Notes under the pieces: generated by a model
What the model was told of the DNA's origin: nothing
Databases searched by the model: none
Seen by the model: the letters and a program-made list of their open reading frames with translations, nothing else
Position numbers and translations under genes: made by a program
Shown here: positions 16,415-25,121 of the stretch, one piece after another
Numbering within the stretch: the stretch's first letter is position 1
How the letters are laid out: every line of letters begins with the position of its first letter
From: UBA8828 sp964510855
Lineage (GTDB): Bacteria > Verrucomicrobiota > Verrucomicrobiia > Opitutales > UBA953
Length of the DNA stretch: 64,000 bases
Assembly: GCA_964510855.1 (NCBI GenBank)
Contig: CAZEDB010000009.1
Span: 1-64,000 of the forward strand
Direction: 5' to 3'

Positions 16415-18091
16415 TTAGGCGCGGGCAGCAAACTTGAGGAGCTTGCGTTCAGGGAAGGGGAGGTGGGACCAAGCGCTACCGTCGAGGCTCAAGCCCTCGG
16501 CGGGAACCTTACCAGCCACAATCCCTGCAAGCGCTGGTTGATTCGTGGCTAAATCTTTCCAGATTGCCTCGGCATCATAGGCTGCGGGGCTACCTTGCGC
16601 CGCACCAAGTAAGCGAGCGAGTAGAGCCACATCGGGCAAGGTACCAACGGGGCCAGGAATGGCGCGGACAAAAGACTGTAGGCGGAATTGGCAGTTAACG
16701 AAATGACCACTGCGTTCGAAGACGGTTAACGCCGGCAAGGCAACCTCTGCCAAGCGGGTAGTGGTGTTATCGTGCGTGCTGAGGCTGATGAGACGCACCT
16801 TGCTCAAGGTTGCTGCGTCTAATCCCAACTGAGCCACATCTTCGTGGCACACTAAGAGCGCCCTAACTTTGCCTGATTCAATAGCGGTGCGCAGGGATTG
16901 CAGATCTTGGTCGGCGGCACGATTAGTTAAGCCCGCGAGTAGGGCGCCGCGGAAATTAGGGGTACGGTCTTCAGCAATCAGTAAGCCATCACCTGCGCCG
17001 ACATGCGCTGGTACCCAGGTAGGAGCTCCAGTGACTTGGGCTAGGCGGGCGAGTAAGCGCTGTTCTTCAATCGATTGGTGGCCTGAGCCTACGATGGCTA
17101 AACCTCCCGCGCGTACGATTTCACTCGCGTGAGCGAGGGCGACGTCGAGCTCAGCTGCAGTGCCTTTGAGGCGTGCAGACCTCAGGCGATTCTGGGCTTC
17201 GCCTGCTTGATACAAGATGCGACCTGAATCCGCCATCCAGCTGTCGTTGACCGCATCATTGCGTCGCGGGGTGATGCGGTGAATTTTTCCTTCGCGCGAC
17301 CAAATCATGGTATTCACCCCAGCGGAAGATTCGGTATCGATACTGGGAGTTTGCTTGAGGAACCAGACCCGCATGCGGAAACGGAAGTCGGTACTGGTGA
17401 GCGCACCTACCGGGCAGATATCCACGGTATTGAGCGAGTAGTTATTATTCAGCTCAAGTCCTGGGTAGCAGGTTAGGGTATTGTAGGAGCCGCGATTCAC
17501 AAACCCGAGCACCGGGTCTTTAGCCACTTCGTTACAAAAACGTACGCAACGCGAACAGAGGATACAGCGTTCGTCATCGAGGGTGACGCGGGGCCCGAGT
17601 CGGGTGCGCTTGGGCTTAGCATTTTTTTCGTCGATATAACGTGAAACCCCGCGGCCATACTGCGCTGAGTACTCCTGCAATTTGCATTCGCCCGCTTGAT
17701 CGCAGATCGGGCAATCCAAAGGGTGATTGATTAAAAGGAGTTCCGTTACGCCCTCGCGGCAGGCTTTGACGGCAGGAGAGTCGAGTCGAACATGGAGGCC
17801 GGCACTGACGGTACTCGCACAAGCAATCGCTGGCTTGGGTTGCCAGCCAATTTTCGGCTTACCGTTTTCGAGCACGACTTCGCCGGTGGCTCGATCGCGC
17901 AAGGGGGAGCCGAGTTCAACCAGGCACATGCGGCAGTTGCCCGCGACCGTTAGCTTAGGATGGTAGCAGTAATGCGGCACCTCTTTGCCGATACTGGCAA
18001 GGGCATCGACCAAGTTGGCCCCCGCCGGAAGTTGATGTTCGACGCCGTCGATGGTGACGGTGACTAAGGAAGGTTGGTTGTCCGTGACCAT
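16415..18091 (-). CDS. nuoG: NADH-quinone oxidoreductase subunit G
   Basis: Large iron-sulfur subunit of complex I. The 558 residues hold an N-terminal 2Fe-2S domain (YCYHPKLTVAGNCRMC and ACAS), a His-Cys3 4Fe-4S motif (HPLDCPICDQAGEC), a further 4Fe-4S motif (CILCSRCVRFC with DICPVGAL), and a shortened molybdopterin-oxidoreductase-like C-terminal half. It is much shorter than E. coli NuoG (about 900 residues) and has no obvious cysteines for the extra N7 cluster. It starts behind the heptamer-repeat region and a gap, and is separated from nuoF by ppnP and rlmI. Confidence 0.93.
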   Translation of the reverse strand: MVTDNQPSLVTVTIDGVEHQLPAGANLVDALASIGKEVPHYCYHPKLTVAGNCRMCLVELGSPLRDRATGEVVLENGKPKIGWQPKPAIACASTVSAGLHVRLDSPAVKACREGVTELLLINHPLDCPICDQAGECKLQEYSAQYGRGVSRYIDEKNAKPKRTRLGPRVTLDDERCILCSRCVRFCNEVAKDPVLGFVNRGSYNTLTCYPGLELNNNYSLNTVDICPVGALTSTDFRFRMRVWFLKQTPSIDTESSAGVNTMIWSREGKIHRITPRRNDAVNDSWMADSGRILYQAGEAQNRLRSARLKGTAAELDVALAHASEIVRAGGLAIVGSGHQSIEEQRLLARLAQVTGAPTWVPAHVGAGDGLLIAEDRTPNFRGALLAGLTNRAADQDLQSLRTAIESGKVRALLVCHEDVAQLGLDAATLSKVRLISLSTHDNTTTRLAEVALPALTVFERSGHFVNCQFRLQSFVRAIPGPVGTLPDVALLARLLGAAQGSPAAYDAEAIWKDLATNQPALAGIVAGKVPAEGLSLDGSAWSHLPFPERKLLKFAARA

Positions 18092-18124
18092 GTCGCGGTA
18101 GTAAGCCTTGAAACGTAGGTTAGG

Positions 18125-18158
18125 CTACCCTCTCGGCAAGCGGGAAAGGGTAGTTTTT
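18125..18158 (+). terminator. Terminator-like hairpin with T-run upstream of nuoG
   Basis: CTACCCT (18125-18131) pairs with AGGGTAG (18147-18153), followed by TTTTT (18154-18158) on the plus strand. The neighbouring genes are all on the minus strand, so it does not end a visible plus-strand gene. On the minus strand it would be a leader hairpin of nuoG. Confidence 0.45.
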
Positions 18159-18175
18159 CCGCTAAATTTCCCCCC

Positions 18176-18224
18176 AATCACCAATCCCTAATCTCTAATC
18201 CCAAATCCCTCATCCCAAATCACC
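18176..18224. repeat. Degenerate 7-bp tandem repeat, seven units
   Basis: Seven consecutive heptamers fill 49 bases: AATCACC, AATCCCT, AATCTCT, AATCCCA, AATCCCT, CATCCCA, AATCACC. The consensus is AATCCC(T/A). It resembles short tandem heptamer repeats (STRR) described in cyanobacteria and other bacteria. Confidence 0.85.
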
Positions 18225-18302
18225 ATTCAGCTGGACCGCTGTTTAGCTGGATGGCTTCCGATTGCTGAGCGAAGGGGCTGCGAGCGGGAAGGCAGCGTGC
18301 GG

Positions 18303-18402
18303 NNNNNNNNNNNNNNNNNNNNNNNNNNNNNNNNNNNNNNNNNNNNNNNNNNNNNNNNNNNNNNNNNNNNNNNNNNNNNNNNNNNNNNNNNNNNNNNNNN
18401 NN
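18303..18402. other. Assembly gap (100 N)
   Basis: Exactly 100 N, a placeholder of unknown true length. The flanking sequence carries tandem repeats, which may have broken the assembly. Genes or part of a repeat array could be missing here, between rlmI and nuoG. Confidence 0.98.
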
Positions 18403-18412
18403 CTCCTCCCCC

Positions 18413-19633
18413 TCACCCCATCACTCGAGTCCAAAGCACCTTGAGATACCGACCCTCAGGATGGTGCGAGGCGTTGGGATGATCCAAGCTAGCGCCGGTG
18501 CGCTCCAAGATTTGGAGACGCTTACCGTAGCGATGGGCGGCTTTGGTGACGAGGTCTTCGAATTGTTCTTCCGTTACTAACCCAGAACAGGAGCACGTCA
18601 CGAAGAAGGAGCCAGGTTGAGTTAACTGCAGAGCGAGCACGTTGAGGTCATTATATTTTTTTAGACCATCGGCGACATCCACCTCATCGCGTCCTTCCAC
18701 AAACTTGGGAGGATCACAGAGGACAATATCCCAGGTCTTGCCGTTTTTTTGCATCTGCCGCACCCAGGAAAAAGCGTCGGCGTGCACAAATTCGACCCGG
18801 GCTTGATTCAAGTTCGCATTCCGTTTCGCCATCGCAATCGCCTTTTCATCTAAGTCCACCCCTGTCACTTCGGTGGCACCCCCCATAATCGCTGCCAACG
18901 AAAATCCCCCACTGTAGCAGCAAAGATCGAGCACGGTTCTCCCTTTAGCTAGTCGGGCTAGCCGACGGCGGTTATCGCGTTGGTCACAGAAGAAGCCCGT
19001 TTTGTGCCCATGGGCAAAGTCGACTTCGTATCGAATACCATCTTCGCGAAAACGTGCTTCACGCACTGCGGAGCGGGGAACTTCATGCGGGGAAATACTT
19101 TCAATATTCCCGACATGACTATCGACTTGCACCACTTCGCGCTTGGTCCCGAGGAGTTCATGTAAAACGCCCGTCCAGCGTGGAAGTCGCCGTAATACCG
19201 CATAAGAGGATACTTCGATCGAAAGGGTGTCGCCGAAACGATCGACCACAAGGCCCGACAAGGCATCGGCATCGGCATTAATCACCCGGTAGGCATCGGT
19301 GGTCGCATCGAGTCCTAAAATGTCGCGCCGCAGGGCAACCGCACGACGGAGCGCAGCGTCAAACCAAGCGTCATCAGGCTTACCTGCTTGGTGTTTAAAA
19401 ATACGGACCGCAATGGGTGCGCCGGGATTCCAAAAACCATAACCAATGCAGCGCCCGTCTTTATCATAGGTGGCAACGACGTCTCCAATCCGTGCGTCGG
19501 GCGATACCTTCCCAATCATGGTGCGGAAAATATTTGGCTTCGAAACGTAAGTCTTGAGCTGCACCCAAGGGCGCTCCCGGTCGGCCTCAGGGGGCGTCAG
19601 GCTTTCGGTTTTAAGGGGAGGGACGTCAGACAT
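18413..19633 (-). CDS. rlmI: Class I SAM-dependent 23S rRNA methyltransferase, RlmI type
   Basis: Probably methylates C5 of a cytosine in 23S rRNA. The 406-residue protein has an N-terminal PUA-like RNA-binding domain (about 25-105), an EEHD-type middle domain (LSGLVVDRFGDTLSIEVSS) and a Rossmann methyltransferase domain. That domain contains TGFFCDQRDNRRRLARL, the SAM motif VLDLCCYSGGFSLAA, the acidic GVDLDEKAI, the DPPKF catalytic motif, and a SCSG motif with the catalytic Cys. The ATG at 19633 is 46 bases after ppnP. Its placement inside the complex I block is unusual. Confidence 0.88.
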   Translation of the reverse strand: MSDVPPLKTESLTPPEADRERPWVQLKTYVSKPNIFRTMIGKVSPDARIGDVVATYDKDGRCIGYGFWNPGAPIAVRIFKHQAGKPDDAWFDAALRRAVALRRDILGLDATTDAYRVINADADALSGLVVDRFGDTLSIEVSSYAVLRRLPRWTGVLHELLGTKREVVQVDSHVGNIESISPHEVPRSAVREARFREDGIRYEVDFAHGHKTGFFCDQRDNRRRLARLAKGRTVLDLCCYSGGFSLAAIMGGATEVTGVDLDEKAIAMAKRNANLNQARVEFVHADAFSWVRQMQKNGKTWDIVLCDPPKFVEGRDEVDVADGLKKYNDLNVLALQLTQPGSFFVTCSCSGLVTEEQFEDLVTKAAHRYGKRLQILERTGASLDHPNASHHPEGRYLKVLWTRVMG

Positions 19634-19679
19634 GCCCTAAGCGTCAGTCCCTCCGCCGCTGCTGGCAAGCCCGGGTCGC

Positions 19680-19994
19680 TTAACTGAGGAAACTGCAGAC
19701 GTACTGGCAGGTGTCGCGCTCAACCCAGATGGTAAATCCGGACTGGGCTGGGACCTCAAAGCTTTGTCCTGCCGTATAAGTCGCTAGTTGGTCGGAATCC
19801 TTGAGCTTCACGCGGCAGGTCCCCGCACTAATTTCCATGCGCTCAGCCACTTGCGTGCCAAAGTAAAACTCTCCCGGAAAAATGATGCCTAGGGTTTTTT
19901 TTGCACCCGAGGCTAGGTAGACGGTGTGCGAGACGACCTTGCCCTCAAAGTAGAGATTGGCGTTCGTCTCGGCGGCAACTACTTCAAGGCGCAT
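19680..19994 (-). CDS. ppnP: Pyrimidine/purine nucleoside phosphorylase
   Basis: Small cupin-fold enzyme (former DUF1255/YaiE) that phosphorolyses many nucleosides. The 104-residue length fits. Family features: YFEGKVVSHTVYL near the N-terminus, LGIIFPGEFYFGTQVAERMEI, CRVKL, the GQSFEVPAQSGFTIWV cupin segment, and the CQYVCSFL ending, close to the YLCRYL end of E. coli PpnP. It starts 2 bases after the nuoF stop and is therefore transcribed with complex I genes, with no evident functional link. Confidence 0.85.
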   Translation of the reverse strand: MRLEVVAAETNANLYFEGKVVSHTVYLASGAKKTLGIIFPGEFYFGTQVAERMEISAGTCRVKLKDSDQLATYTAGQSFEVPAQSGFTIWVERDTCQYVCSFLS

Positions 19995-19996
19995 CC

Positions 19997-21346
19997 TTAG
20001 ATCAGTTGAGCTGCCGTAACGGTTTCACCGCGCTGGCGCCGGCGAATCGATTCGAGGTACTCTTCTTTAAATTTGGGTACCGCAGATTGTACGGGCCAAG
20101 CCACCGCTTCGCCGTGGGCACAAATGGTACGGCCAGCGACTTGATTGGCGATGTCGAGTAAGAGGGGTACATCTTCATCACGTCCGCCCCCTGCGACCAC
20201 GCGCTTAGAAATACGACTGAGCCAGAGGGAACCCTCTCGGCAGGGGGTGCACTGACCGCAGGTCTCGTGCGCGTAGAAAGCGTTGAGGTTGGAAAGCGCT
20301 TGGATCATTTCCACCGAATCATCCAGTACGATGGTGCCGCCAGTGCCGAGACCCGTACCACACGCGGCGATGCTGTTGGAGTCTAGGGGGATATCTTCGA
20401 CGGCCCAGTCGAACTCCGTGCCATTGGCGAGCTTGCCTTTGAAGCGTTCGCCGAACTTGAGGATTTTAGTCGAAGAGCCCCCGGGGATGATGGCTTTGAA
20501 GGTGCGCCCGTCGAGCGGTCCACCGCAGAAGTCATAAAGTAATTGTCCGAAAGTGGCTTTGCCGGCTTCGATTTCGTAGAGGCCCGGACGTTTCACTAAG
20601 CCGCTCACGCACCAGATATGGGTACCGCTGTCACCTGGGATGCCAATCTTGGCGAATTCCGCGCCGCCGAACGCCAGCACCTGCTTTACCTGTGCCATGG
20701 TCTCAGCGTTATTGACGATGGTGGGGCAGTTATAAAGTCCGAGCACCGCCGGGAAGTAAGGCGGTTTAATCCGTGGGTAGCCGCGCTTACCTTCGAGAGA
20801 CTCGATTAAGCCGGTTTCTTCACCGCAGACATAACAGCCGCCGCCGCGATGCACCACCACCTCGCAGGAGTAGCCTGAGCCTAAGATGTTGGCACCTAAA
20901 AACCCCTTGGCTTTAGCTTCAGCAATCGCGCGCTGTAAAATTTTCGCACCTTGTTGGAATTCCCCTCGGATATAGATAAAAGCCTGCTTGGCTTGAATGG
21001 CCCAAGCGGTGATGGCGATGCCTTCCAGCATCTGGTGGGGATCTTTATAAATTATTTGGCGGTCCTTGTAGGTACCAGGTTCTGATTCGTCTGCGTTGAC
21101 CACCAGATAGACGGGTTTGCCGGATTTACGGTCGAGGAACTTCCACTTCATGCCGGTAGGGAAGCCCGCGCCTCCACGCCCGCGTAGGCCCGAGGTCTCG
21201 ACTTCTTTGCAGACGTCTTCGGGCTTCATCGCCACGGCTTTACGTAGCGCTTCGTAACCGCCGTGACGCAGGTAACAATCGATATCTACTCCGTAATCGG
21301 GCTTACGTAAGTTAGCGTAAATGAGAGGGCGCTCTTGGGCGGACAT
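19997..21346 (-). CDS. nuoF: NADH-quinone oxidoreductase subunit F
   Basis: NADH-binding flavoprotein subunit of complex I (FMN and cluster N3). The 449-residue protein contains the FMN/NADH block GLRGRGGAGFPTGMKW (about 53-68), ADESEPGTYKDR, GAGAYICGEE-type GGGCYVCGEETGLIESLEG, and the 4Fe-4S motif CGQCTPCREG with a later Cys in RTICAHGE. It follows nuoE by 12 bases. Upstream and downstream order (nuoE-nuoF) is canonical, but the expected nuoG is displaced by two unrelated genes. Confidence 0.95.
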   Translation of the reverse strand: MSAQERPLIYANLRKPDYGVDIDCYLRHGGYEALRKAVAMKPEDVCKEVETSGLRGRGGAGFPTGMKWKFLDRKSGKPVYLVVNADESEPGTYKDRQIIYKDPHQMLEGIAITAWAIQAKQAFIYIRGEFQQGAKILQRAIAEAKAKGFLGANILGSGYSCEVVVHRGGGCYVCGEETGLIESLEGKRGYPRIKPPYFPAVLGLYNCPTIVNNAETMAQVKQVLAFGGAEFAKIGIPGDSGTHIWCVSGLVKRPGLYEIEAGKATFGQLLYDFCGGPLDGRTFKAIIPGGSSTKILKFGERFKGKLANGTEFDWAVEDIPLDSNSIAACGTGLGTGGTIVLDDSVEMIQALSNLNAFYAHETCGQCTPCREGSLWLSRISKRVVAGGGRDEDVPLLLDIANQVAGRTICAHGEAVAWPVQSAVPKFKEEYLESIRRRQRGETVTAAQLI

Positions 21347-21358
21347 ATCAGAAAAAAT

Positions 21359-21892
21359 TTAGCCGTTCCACTCGGGGGTACCGGGGACGGGTGGGGTTTT
21401 GCCGTAATTGGCATCATTGAGCGAGGCGCGTAGTTGCGTGACGAGTGCAGCCGCACGCTCGGGGGTTACATTTTCATGCAAGGCATGGTCAATGTGCACC
21501 ACCGGTCCGCAACCACAGTCAGCAATGCACTCTACAAACTCGAGCGTGTAGTTGCCATCGGGTGAGGTCTCGCCGCGCCGGCAATTCAGCGATTTTTCTA
21601 ATTCCGCCATCAGGGCATACGAACCTCTTAAAGCACAGGAGAGGGTGCGACAGACGCGAATGTGTCGACGGCCAATCGGGGCGAGTCGGAACATCGGGTA
21701 GAACGTGACCACTTCACGAATTTGTATCGGCGTGACGCCGACTTTTTCGGCAATCCAAGCTTCGTCTTCAGGAGCAATGTGCCCGCGATCTTCTTGCACC
21801 AAGTGCAACAAGGGTAGGGTGGCGCTGCGTCGCTCAGGATACTGGGCGATGATGGCGTCCGCTTGGGCGAGGGTCTCAGGCTTGAGGGACAT
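21359..21892 (-). CDS. nuoE: NADH-quinone oxidoreductase subunit E
   Basis: Thioredoxin-like 2Fe-2S subunit (cluster N1a) of the NADH-oxidising module. At 177 residues it has the helical N-terminus with LPLLHLVQEDRGHI, the VTFYPMF block, and four cluster ligands: the pair CRTLSC and the pair CIADCG about 38 residues later. The start codon lies 3 bases after the nuoD stop. The short C-terminal tail is Pro-rich (KTPPVPGTPEWNG). Confidence 0.94.
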   Translation of the reverse strand: MSLKPETLAQADAIIAQYPERRSATLPLLHLVQEDRGHIAPEDEAWIAEKVGVTPIQIREVVTFYPMFRLAPIGRRHIRVCRTLSCALRGSYALMAELEKSLNCRRGETSPDGNYTLEFVECIADCGCGPVVHIDHALHENVTPERAAALVTQLRASLNDANYGKTPPVPGTPEWNG

Positions 21893-21895
21893 AGC

Positions 21896-23125
21896 TTAAC
21901 GGTCACATTCTCCCATCACGAAGTCGAGCGAACCCAAGATGGAAGGAATGTCAGTGAGGTGGTGGCCAGGAACGATTTCCGGCAAGATGGAAAGGGAAAC
22001 AAAACTTGGGCCGCGGATGCGTAAGCGATGGGGAACGCCGCCGCCCTTGGAGACTAAATAAAAGCCTAGGGCGCCTTTGGGGTTCTCCGCTTCAAAGTAG
22101 GTTTCGCCCGCGGGAATTTGCGGCCCCTCGGTCACGAGCATGAAGTTTTGAATTAGCTCCTCCATCTTGGTCATGATTTTAGCCTTGGGTGGTAAAACGA
22201 TGCGGGGTTGATCCACGCAATTAATCGGGCCTTCGGGGAACTTGGCTAAAGCTTGGCGAATGATGCTGACGGACTGACGCATCTCTTCCATGCGGACGAG
22301 GTAGCGGTCAAAGCAATCGCCCTTGGTGCCAACCGGAATATCAAAGGCGTAGTTTTCGTAACCAGAGTAAGGCCGGTCCTTGCGTAAGTCGAGCGGCACA
22401 CCGGTGGCGCGTAAGTTTGGACCGGTTAGGCCATAGGCGAGGGCACGATCTTTAGAAATCACCCCGAGTCCTTCGGTGCGATCGAGGAAGATGCGATTAC
22501 GCGTGAGCAGGCCATCGACTTCATCGATTACTTTGAGGACGCCATCACAGAAAGTCCCAACGCGTTGGGTCCAGCCCTCAGGTACGTCGCGAGCTAGCCC
22601 CCCAATGCGGGTGTAGCTGGTGGTGAAGCGGGCGCCTGTGAGTTCTTCGAAGAGCGTATAAAGTTTTTCACGCTCATTGAAGGTATACATGAACACGGTC
22701 CAAGCCCCGGTATCCATCGCATAGACACCGATACCGAGTAAGTGGGACGAGATCCGCGCCATTTCGCAGCACAAGACGCGGATGGCTTCGGCCCGGGGTG
22801 GCACGCGAATGCCCGCGAGGTTTTCTACGGCTAAGGCGTAGGCCACATTGTTCGCTAAGGGGGCGAGGTAGTCTAAGCGATCCGTGTAAGGTACGAATTG
22901 GTTATACGTCATAGCCTCGGCAATTTTTTCATCGCCGCGGTGCAGATAGCCAATCACTGGATCGCAACTGGTGACGGTGTCGCCATCGAGTTCTATTTTA
23001 AGCCGGAGGACACCGTGGGTAGCAGGGTGCGAGGGGCCGAGGTTTAACTGCATCCGCTCGGCACCGAGTTCCTCTGAGCGTGCCCCGATATCACCGAGGG
23101 AAATTTCTTTAGTGGTCTTAGCCAT
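21896..23125 (-). CDS. nuoD: NADH-quinone oxidoreductase subunit D
   Basis: 49-kDa subunit of the quinone-reducing module, homologous to the NiFe-hydrogenase large subunit. About 409 residues, with LNLGPSHPATHGVLRL near the start, GYLHRGDEKIAE, TYNQFVPYTDRLDYL, and the C-terminal RIRGPSFVSL and GSLDFVMGECDR block. I place the start at the ATG at 23125, 5 bases after the nuoC stop. The in-frame ATG at 23158 would overlap nuoC and add eleven unconserved residues. Confidence 0.95.
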   Translation of the reverse strand: MAKTTKEISLGDIGARSEELGAERMQLNLGPSHPATHGVLRLKIELDGDTVTSCDPVIGYLHRGDEKIAEAMTYNQFVPYTDRLDYLAPLANNVAYALAVENLAGIRVPPRAEAIRVLCCEMARISSHLLGIGVYAMDTGAWTVFMYTFNEREKLYTLFEELTGARFTTSYTRIGGLARDVPEGWTQRVGTFCDGVLKVIDEVDGLLTRNRIFLDRTEGLGVISKDRALAYGLTGPNLRATGVPLDLRKDRPYSGYENYAFDIPVGTKGDCFDRYLVRMEEMRQSVSIIRQALAKFPEGPINCVDQPRIVLPPKAKIMTKMEELIQNFMLVTEGPQIPAGETYFEAENPKGALGFYLVSKGGGVPHRLRIRGPSFVSLSILPEIVPGHHLTDIPSILGSLDFVMGECDR

Positions 23126-23130
23126 GAAGG

Positions 23131-23742
23131 TTAGCGGCTGGGATTTTCTTCGCTCCACGATTCATCGCGGGCAATGGGTTCGGCTTTGGCCATCGTGCCT
23201 CCGGAAGAAACGAACGGCCCTCCCATCATGGGCGCAGCTTCGACTTGTCGTCCCGTCACCGCGGCGACGTCGGCCGCAGGAAGATCGACTGGAATGCCTG
23301 CGAGGGGGAATTCTTTGCGTAGAGGATGATAAGGGTAGTCATCCCACATTAAAATCCGGCGTAGGTCAGGGTGGCCGGTGAAGTTAATCCCGAGTAAATC
23401 GAAGCATTCCCGTTCATGCCAATTCGCTCCCGGATGGCTGGTGCTCACCGTGGGTACCGCAGGGGCGGCATCATCGGGGCAATCGGCTGCGACTCGCAGG
23501 TAGTGATGGTGAGCCGAACCGAGTAAGTGTAGGACGACGGTGAAGCGCGGGGAGACGTTCACTCCCGCATCCACGCCGGTTAAGTCCGCTAATAAATCAT
23601 AGCCGTGGTCGGTGCGTAGACGCTCAACCACGCGGGCGAGGTCGGCGGCGGGTACTTGGATGCCAGGCATATCCCGGCTGGCGCGTTCGGTGATGCCCGA
23701 ACAGGTACCCTGTAATGCTTGGATCAAAGTGGCGGCGTCCAT
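23131..23742 (-). CDS. nuoC: NADH-quinone oxidoreductase subunit C
   Basis: 30-kDa subunit of complex I, here a separate protein and not fused to NuoD. About 203 residues. The signature HPGANWHERECFDLLGINF followed by HPDLRRILMWDDYPYHPLRKEFPL is complete. The C-terminal tail of about 40 residues is not conserved. The ATG at 23742 lies 4 bases after the nuoB stop; an upstream ATG at 23769 would overlap nuoB. Confidence 0.94.
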   Translation of the reverse strand: MDAATLIQALQGTCSGITERASRDMPGIQVPAADLARVVERLRTDHGYDLLADLTGVDAGVNVSPRFTVVLHLLGSAHHHYLRVAADCPDDAAPAVPTVSTSHPGANWHERECFDLLGINFTGHPDLRRILMWDDYPYHPLRKEFPLAGIPVDLPAADVAAVTGRQVEAAPMMGGPFVSSGGTMAKAEPIARDESWSEENPSR

Positions 23743-23746
23743 GAGC

Positions 23747-24280
23747 TTAGCCCACCACCTTGGTTTCAATCGTCCGACCTTTAAAGGTCCGACGTAACGA
23801 GCCGCCTTCTTGGCGAATTTTTTCCTGCAGTAGCATCATGCCATCGAGCAAGGCTTCAGGACGAGGAGGGCAGCCGGAAATATAAATATCCACCGGCACA
23901 ATTCGGTCTACCCCTTGCAACGTAGCATAAGAGCGATACATGCCTCCGGAAGAAGCGCACGCACCCATGGCTACCACCCATTTAGGTTCGGCCATTTGGT
24001 CGTAAATCCGCCGGACGACTTCGGCCATTTTGTAAGTGACGGTGCCTGCCACAATCATGCAGTCGGCTTGCCGAGGAGAAAAGCGCATCACTTCCATGCC
24101 AAAACGTGCGATGTCGAAACGCGAGCCGCCTGCGGCCATAAGCTCAATGGCACAGCAGGCCAAACCCATCGGCATGGGCCAAACCGAGTGACTGCGCACC
24201 CAATTGACCACGGCGTCGGCGCGGGTCACGATGACCTCGCCTTCGACCTTACTGTTATAGGCATACTCGGTGTTCCCCAT
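23747..24280 (-). CDS. nuoB: NADH-quinone oxidoreductase subunit B
   Basis: PSST subunit carrying cluster N2, the last cluster before quinone. About 177 residues with the tandem-Cys motif MGLACCAIELMA, GSRFDIARFGMEVMRFSPRQAD, the third ligand in MGACASSGGMY and the fourth in ISGCPPRPEALLDG. The start at 24280 (MGNTEYAY) is preferred over 24322 because conservation begins there. nuoA is not found upstream; the divergent gene on the other side of the gap is unrelated. Confidence 0.95.
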   Translation of the reverse strand: MGNTEYAYNSKVEGEVIVTRADAVVNWVRSHSVWPMPMGLACCAIELMAAGGSRFDIARFGMEVMRFSPRQADCMIVAGTVTYKMAEVVRRIYDQMAEPKWVVAMGACASSGGMYRSYATLQGVDRIVPVDIYISGCPPRPEALLDGMMLLQEKIRQEGGSLRRTFKGRTIETKVVG

Positions 24281-24343
24281 AGCGTTGTTTCCGCAACGTA
24301 GGAGGGTCGACCGTGGTGGCAAGGTCGAAGGCTTAAAAAAGGC

Positions 24344-24443
24344 NNNNNNNNNNNNNNNNNNNNNNNNNNNNNNNNNNNNNNNNNNNNNNNNNNNNNNNNN
24401 NNNNNNNNNNNNNNNNNNNNNNNNNNNNNNNNNNNNNNNNNNN
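24344..24443. other. Assembly gap (100 N)
   Basis: Exactly 100 N. It removes the beginning of the metallophosphatase gene at 24444 and part of the region between it and nuoB. The true gap length is unknown. Confidence 0.98.
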
Positions 24444-25115
24444 ATCGATCTTTGGTCCTTACAGCGTAAAAATCACTGGGCCCCAGCGCACACCGCGGTC
24501 ATCCGCCGCATCTTAAAGATGGCTGAAAAAGATGGTACTCAGGTGGTTTACCTTCGGGGCAATCACGATGACTTTATCGGTCGCCTCCTGCCCTTGGCCA
24601 TCGGGCGGATGGAGTTAGCCGAAGAACATGTGCACATTGGTGCCGATGGTCGTCGTTACCTTTGCATTCACGGAGACGCCTTTGATACCATCACCGCCAA
24701 AATGCGCTGGTTAGCCATCTTGGGTGATATTTCCTATCAATTTTTATTAGGCCTTAATCGTTTCTACAATGTCTGGCGTCGCTGGCGGGGTAAGGAATAT
24801 TTTTCCCTCTCTCAGGCGATCAAAGGCAAAGTTAAATCTGCAGTGAATTTTATTTCTAGCTTTGAAACCCATCTGCGCACGCTCGCGGTACGTCGCGGTT
24901 GTGAAGGCGTGATTTGCGGTCACATTCACAAAGCGGAGGACCGCATGATTGGCGAAGTGCGCTATTTAAATTCGGGCGATTGGGTCGAGTCGTTAACCGC
25001 CTTAGTCGAAGAGCTAGATGGTCGCTTGCGCGTGGTCGATCAGCATGAGTTAAGGGCCCGGATCCAAGTCGCTCGGGCCGCTGCTGAAGCCTCAGCCAGC
25101 GTCGCCGTCGCTTAA
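24444..25115 (+). CDS. UDP-2,3-diacylglucosamine diphosphatase-like metallophosphatase (5' end in gap)
   Basis: Calcineurin-like phosphatase resembling the LpxH family of lipid A synthesis. The visible 223 residues start inside the protein with IDLWSL, which normally follows the first metal motif (GDxxD), so about 30-40 N-terminal residues including DxH lie in the gap. Later metal motifs are present: LRGNHDD, CIHGDAFD and CGHIHKAED with LNSGDWVES. These proteins are common beside glycolipid glycosyltransferases; the next gene is one, 6 bases downstream. Substrate specificity is uncertain because many verrucomicrobial paralogues exist. Confidence 0.75.
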   Translation: MDLWSLQRKNHWAPAHTAVIRRILKMAEKDGTQVVYLRGNHDDFIGRLLPLAIGRMELAEEHVHIGADGRRYLCIHGDAFDTITAKMRWLAILGDISYQFLLGLNRFYNVWRRWRGKEYFSLSQAIKGKVKSAVNFISSFETHLRTLAVRRGCEGVICGHIHKAEDRMIGEVRYLNSGDWVESLTALVEELDGRLRVVDQHELRARIQVARAAAEASASVAVA

Positions 25116-25121
25116 ATTTTC

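Larger units (their letters stand above)
18092..18302. other. Intergenic region with hairpin and heptamer repeats, next to assembly gap
   Basis: No coding sequence is credible here. The region holds the hairpin at 18125-18158, the 7-bp tandem repeat at 18176-18224 and about 80 bases with two short GCTGGA(C/T)-type repeats (AGCTGGACCGC, AGCTGGATGGC) before the N run. An open frame that crosses the N run is not a gene. Confidence 0.7.

Noticed and set aside
18176..18224. Telomere-like reading of the AATCCCT repeats
   Set aside because: Units are degenerate and internal to a gene-dense bacterial segment; a bacterial heptamer repeat is the simpler explanation.
18243..18444. Short open frames on both strands crossing the first N run
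   Set aside because: Their continuity depends on unknown bases; the known parts have no coding character.
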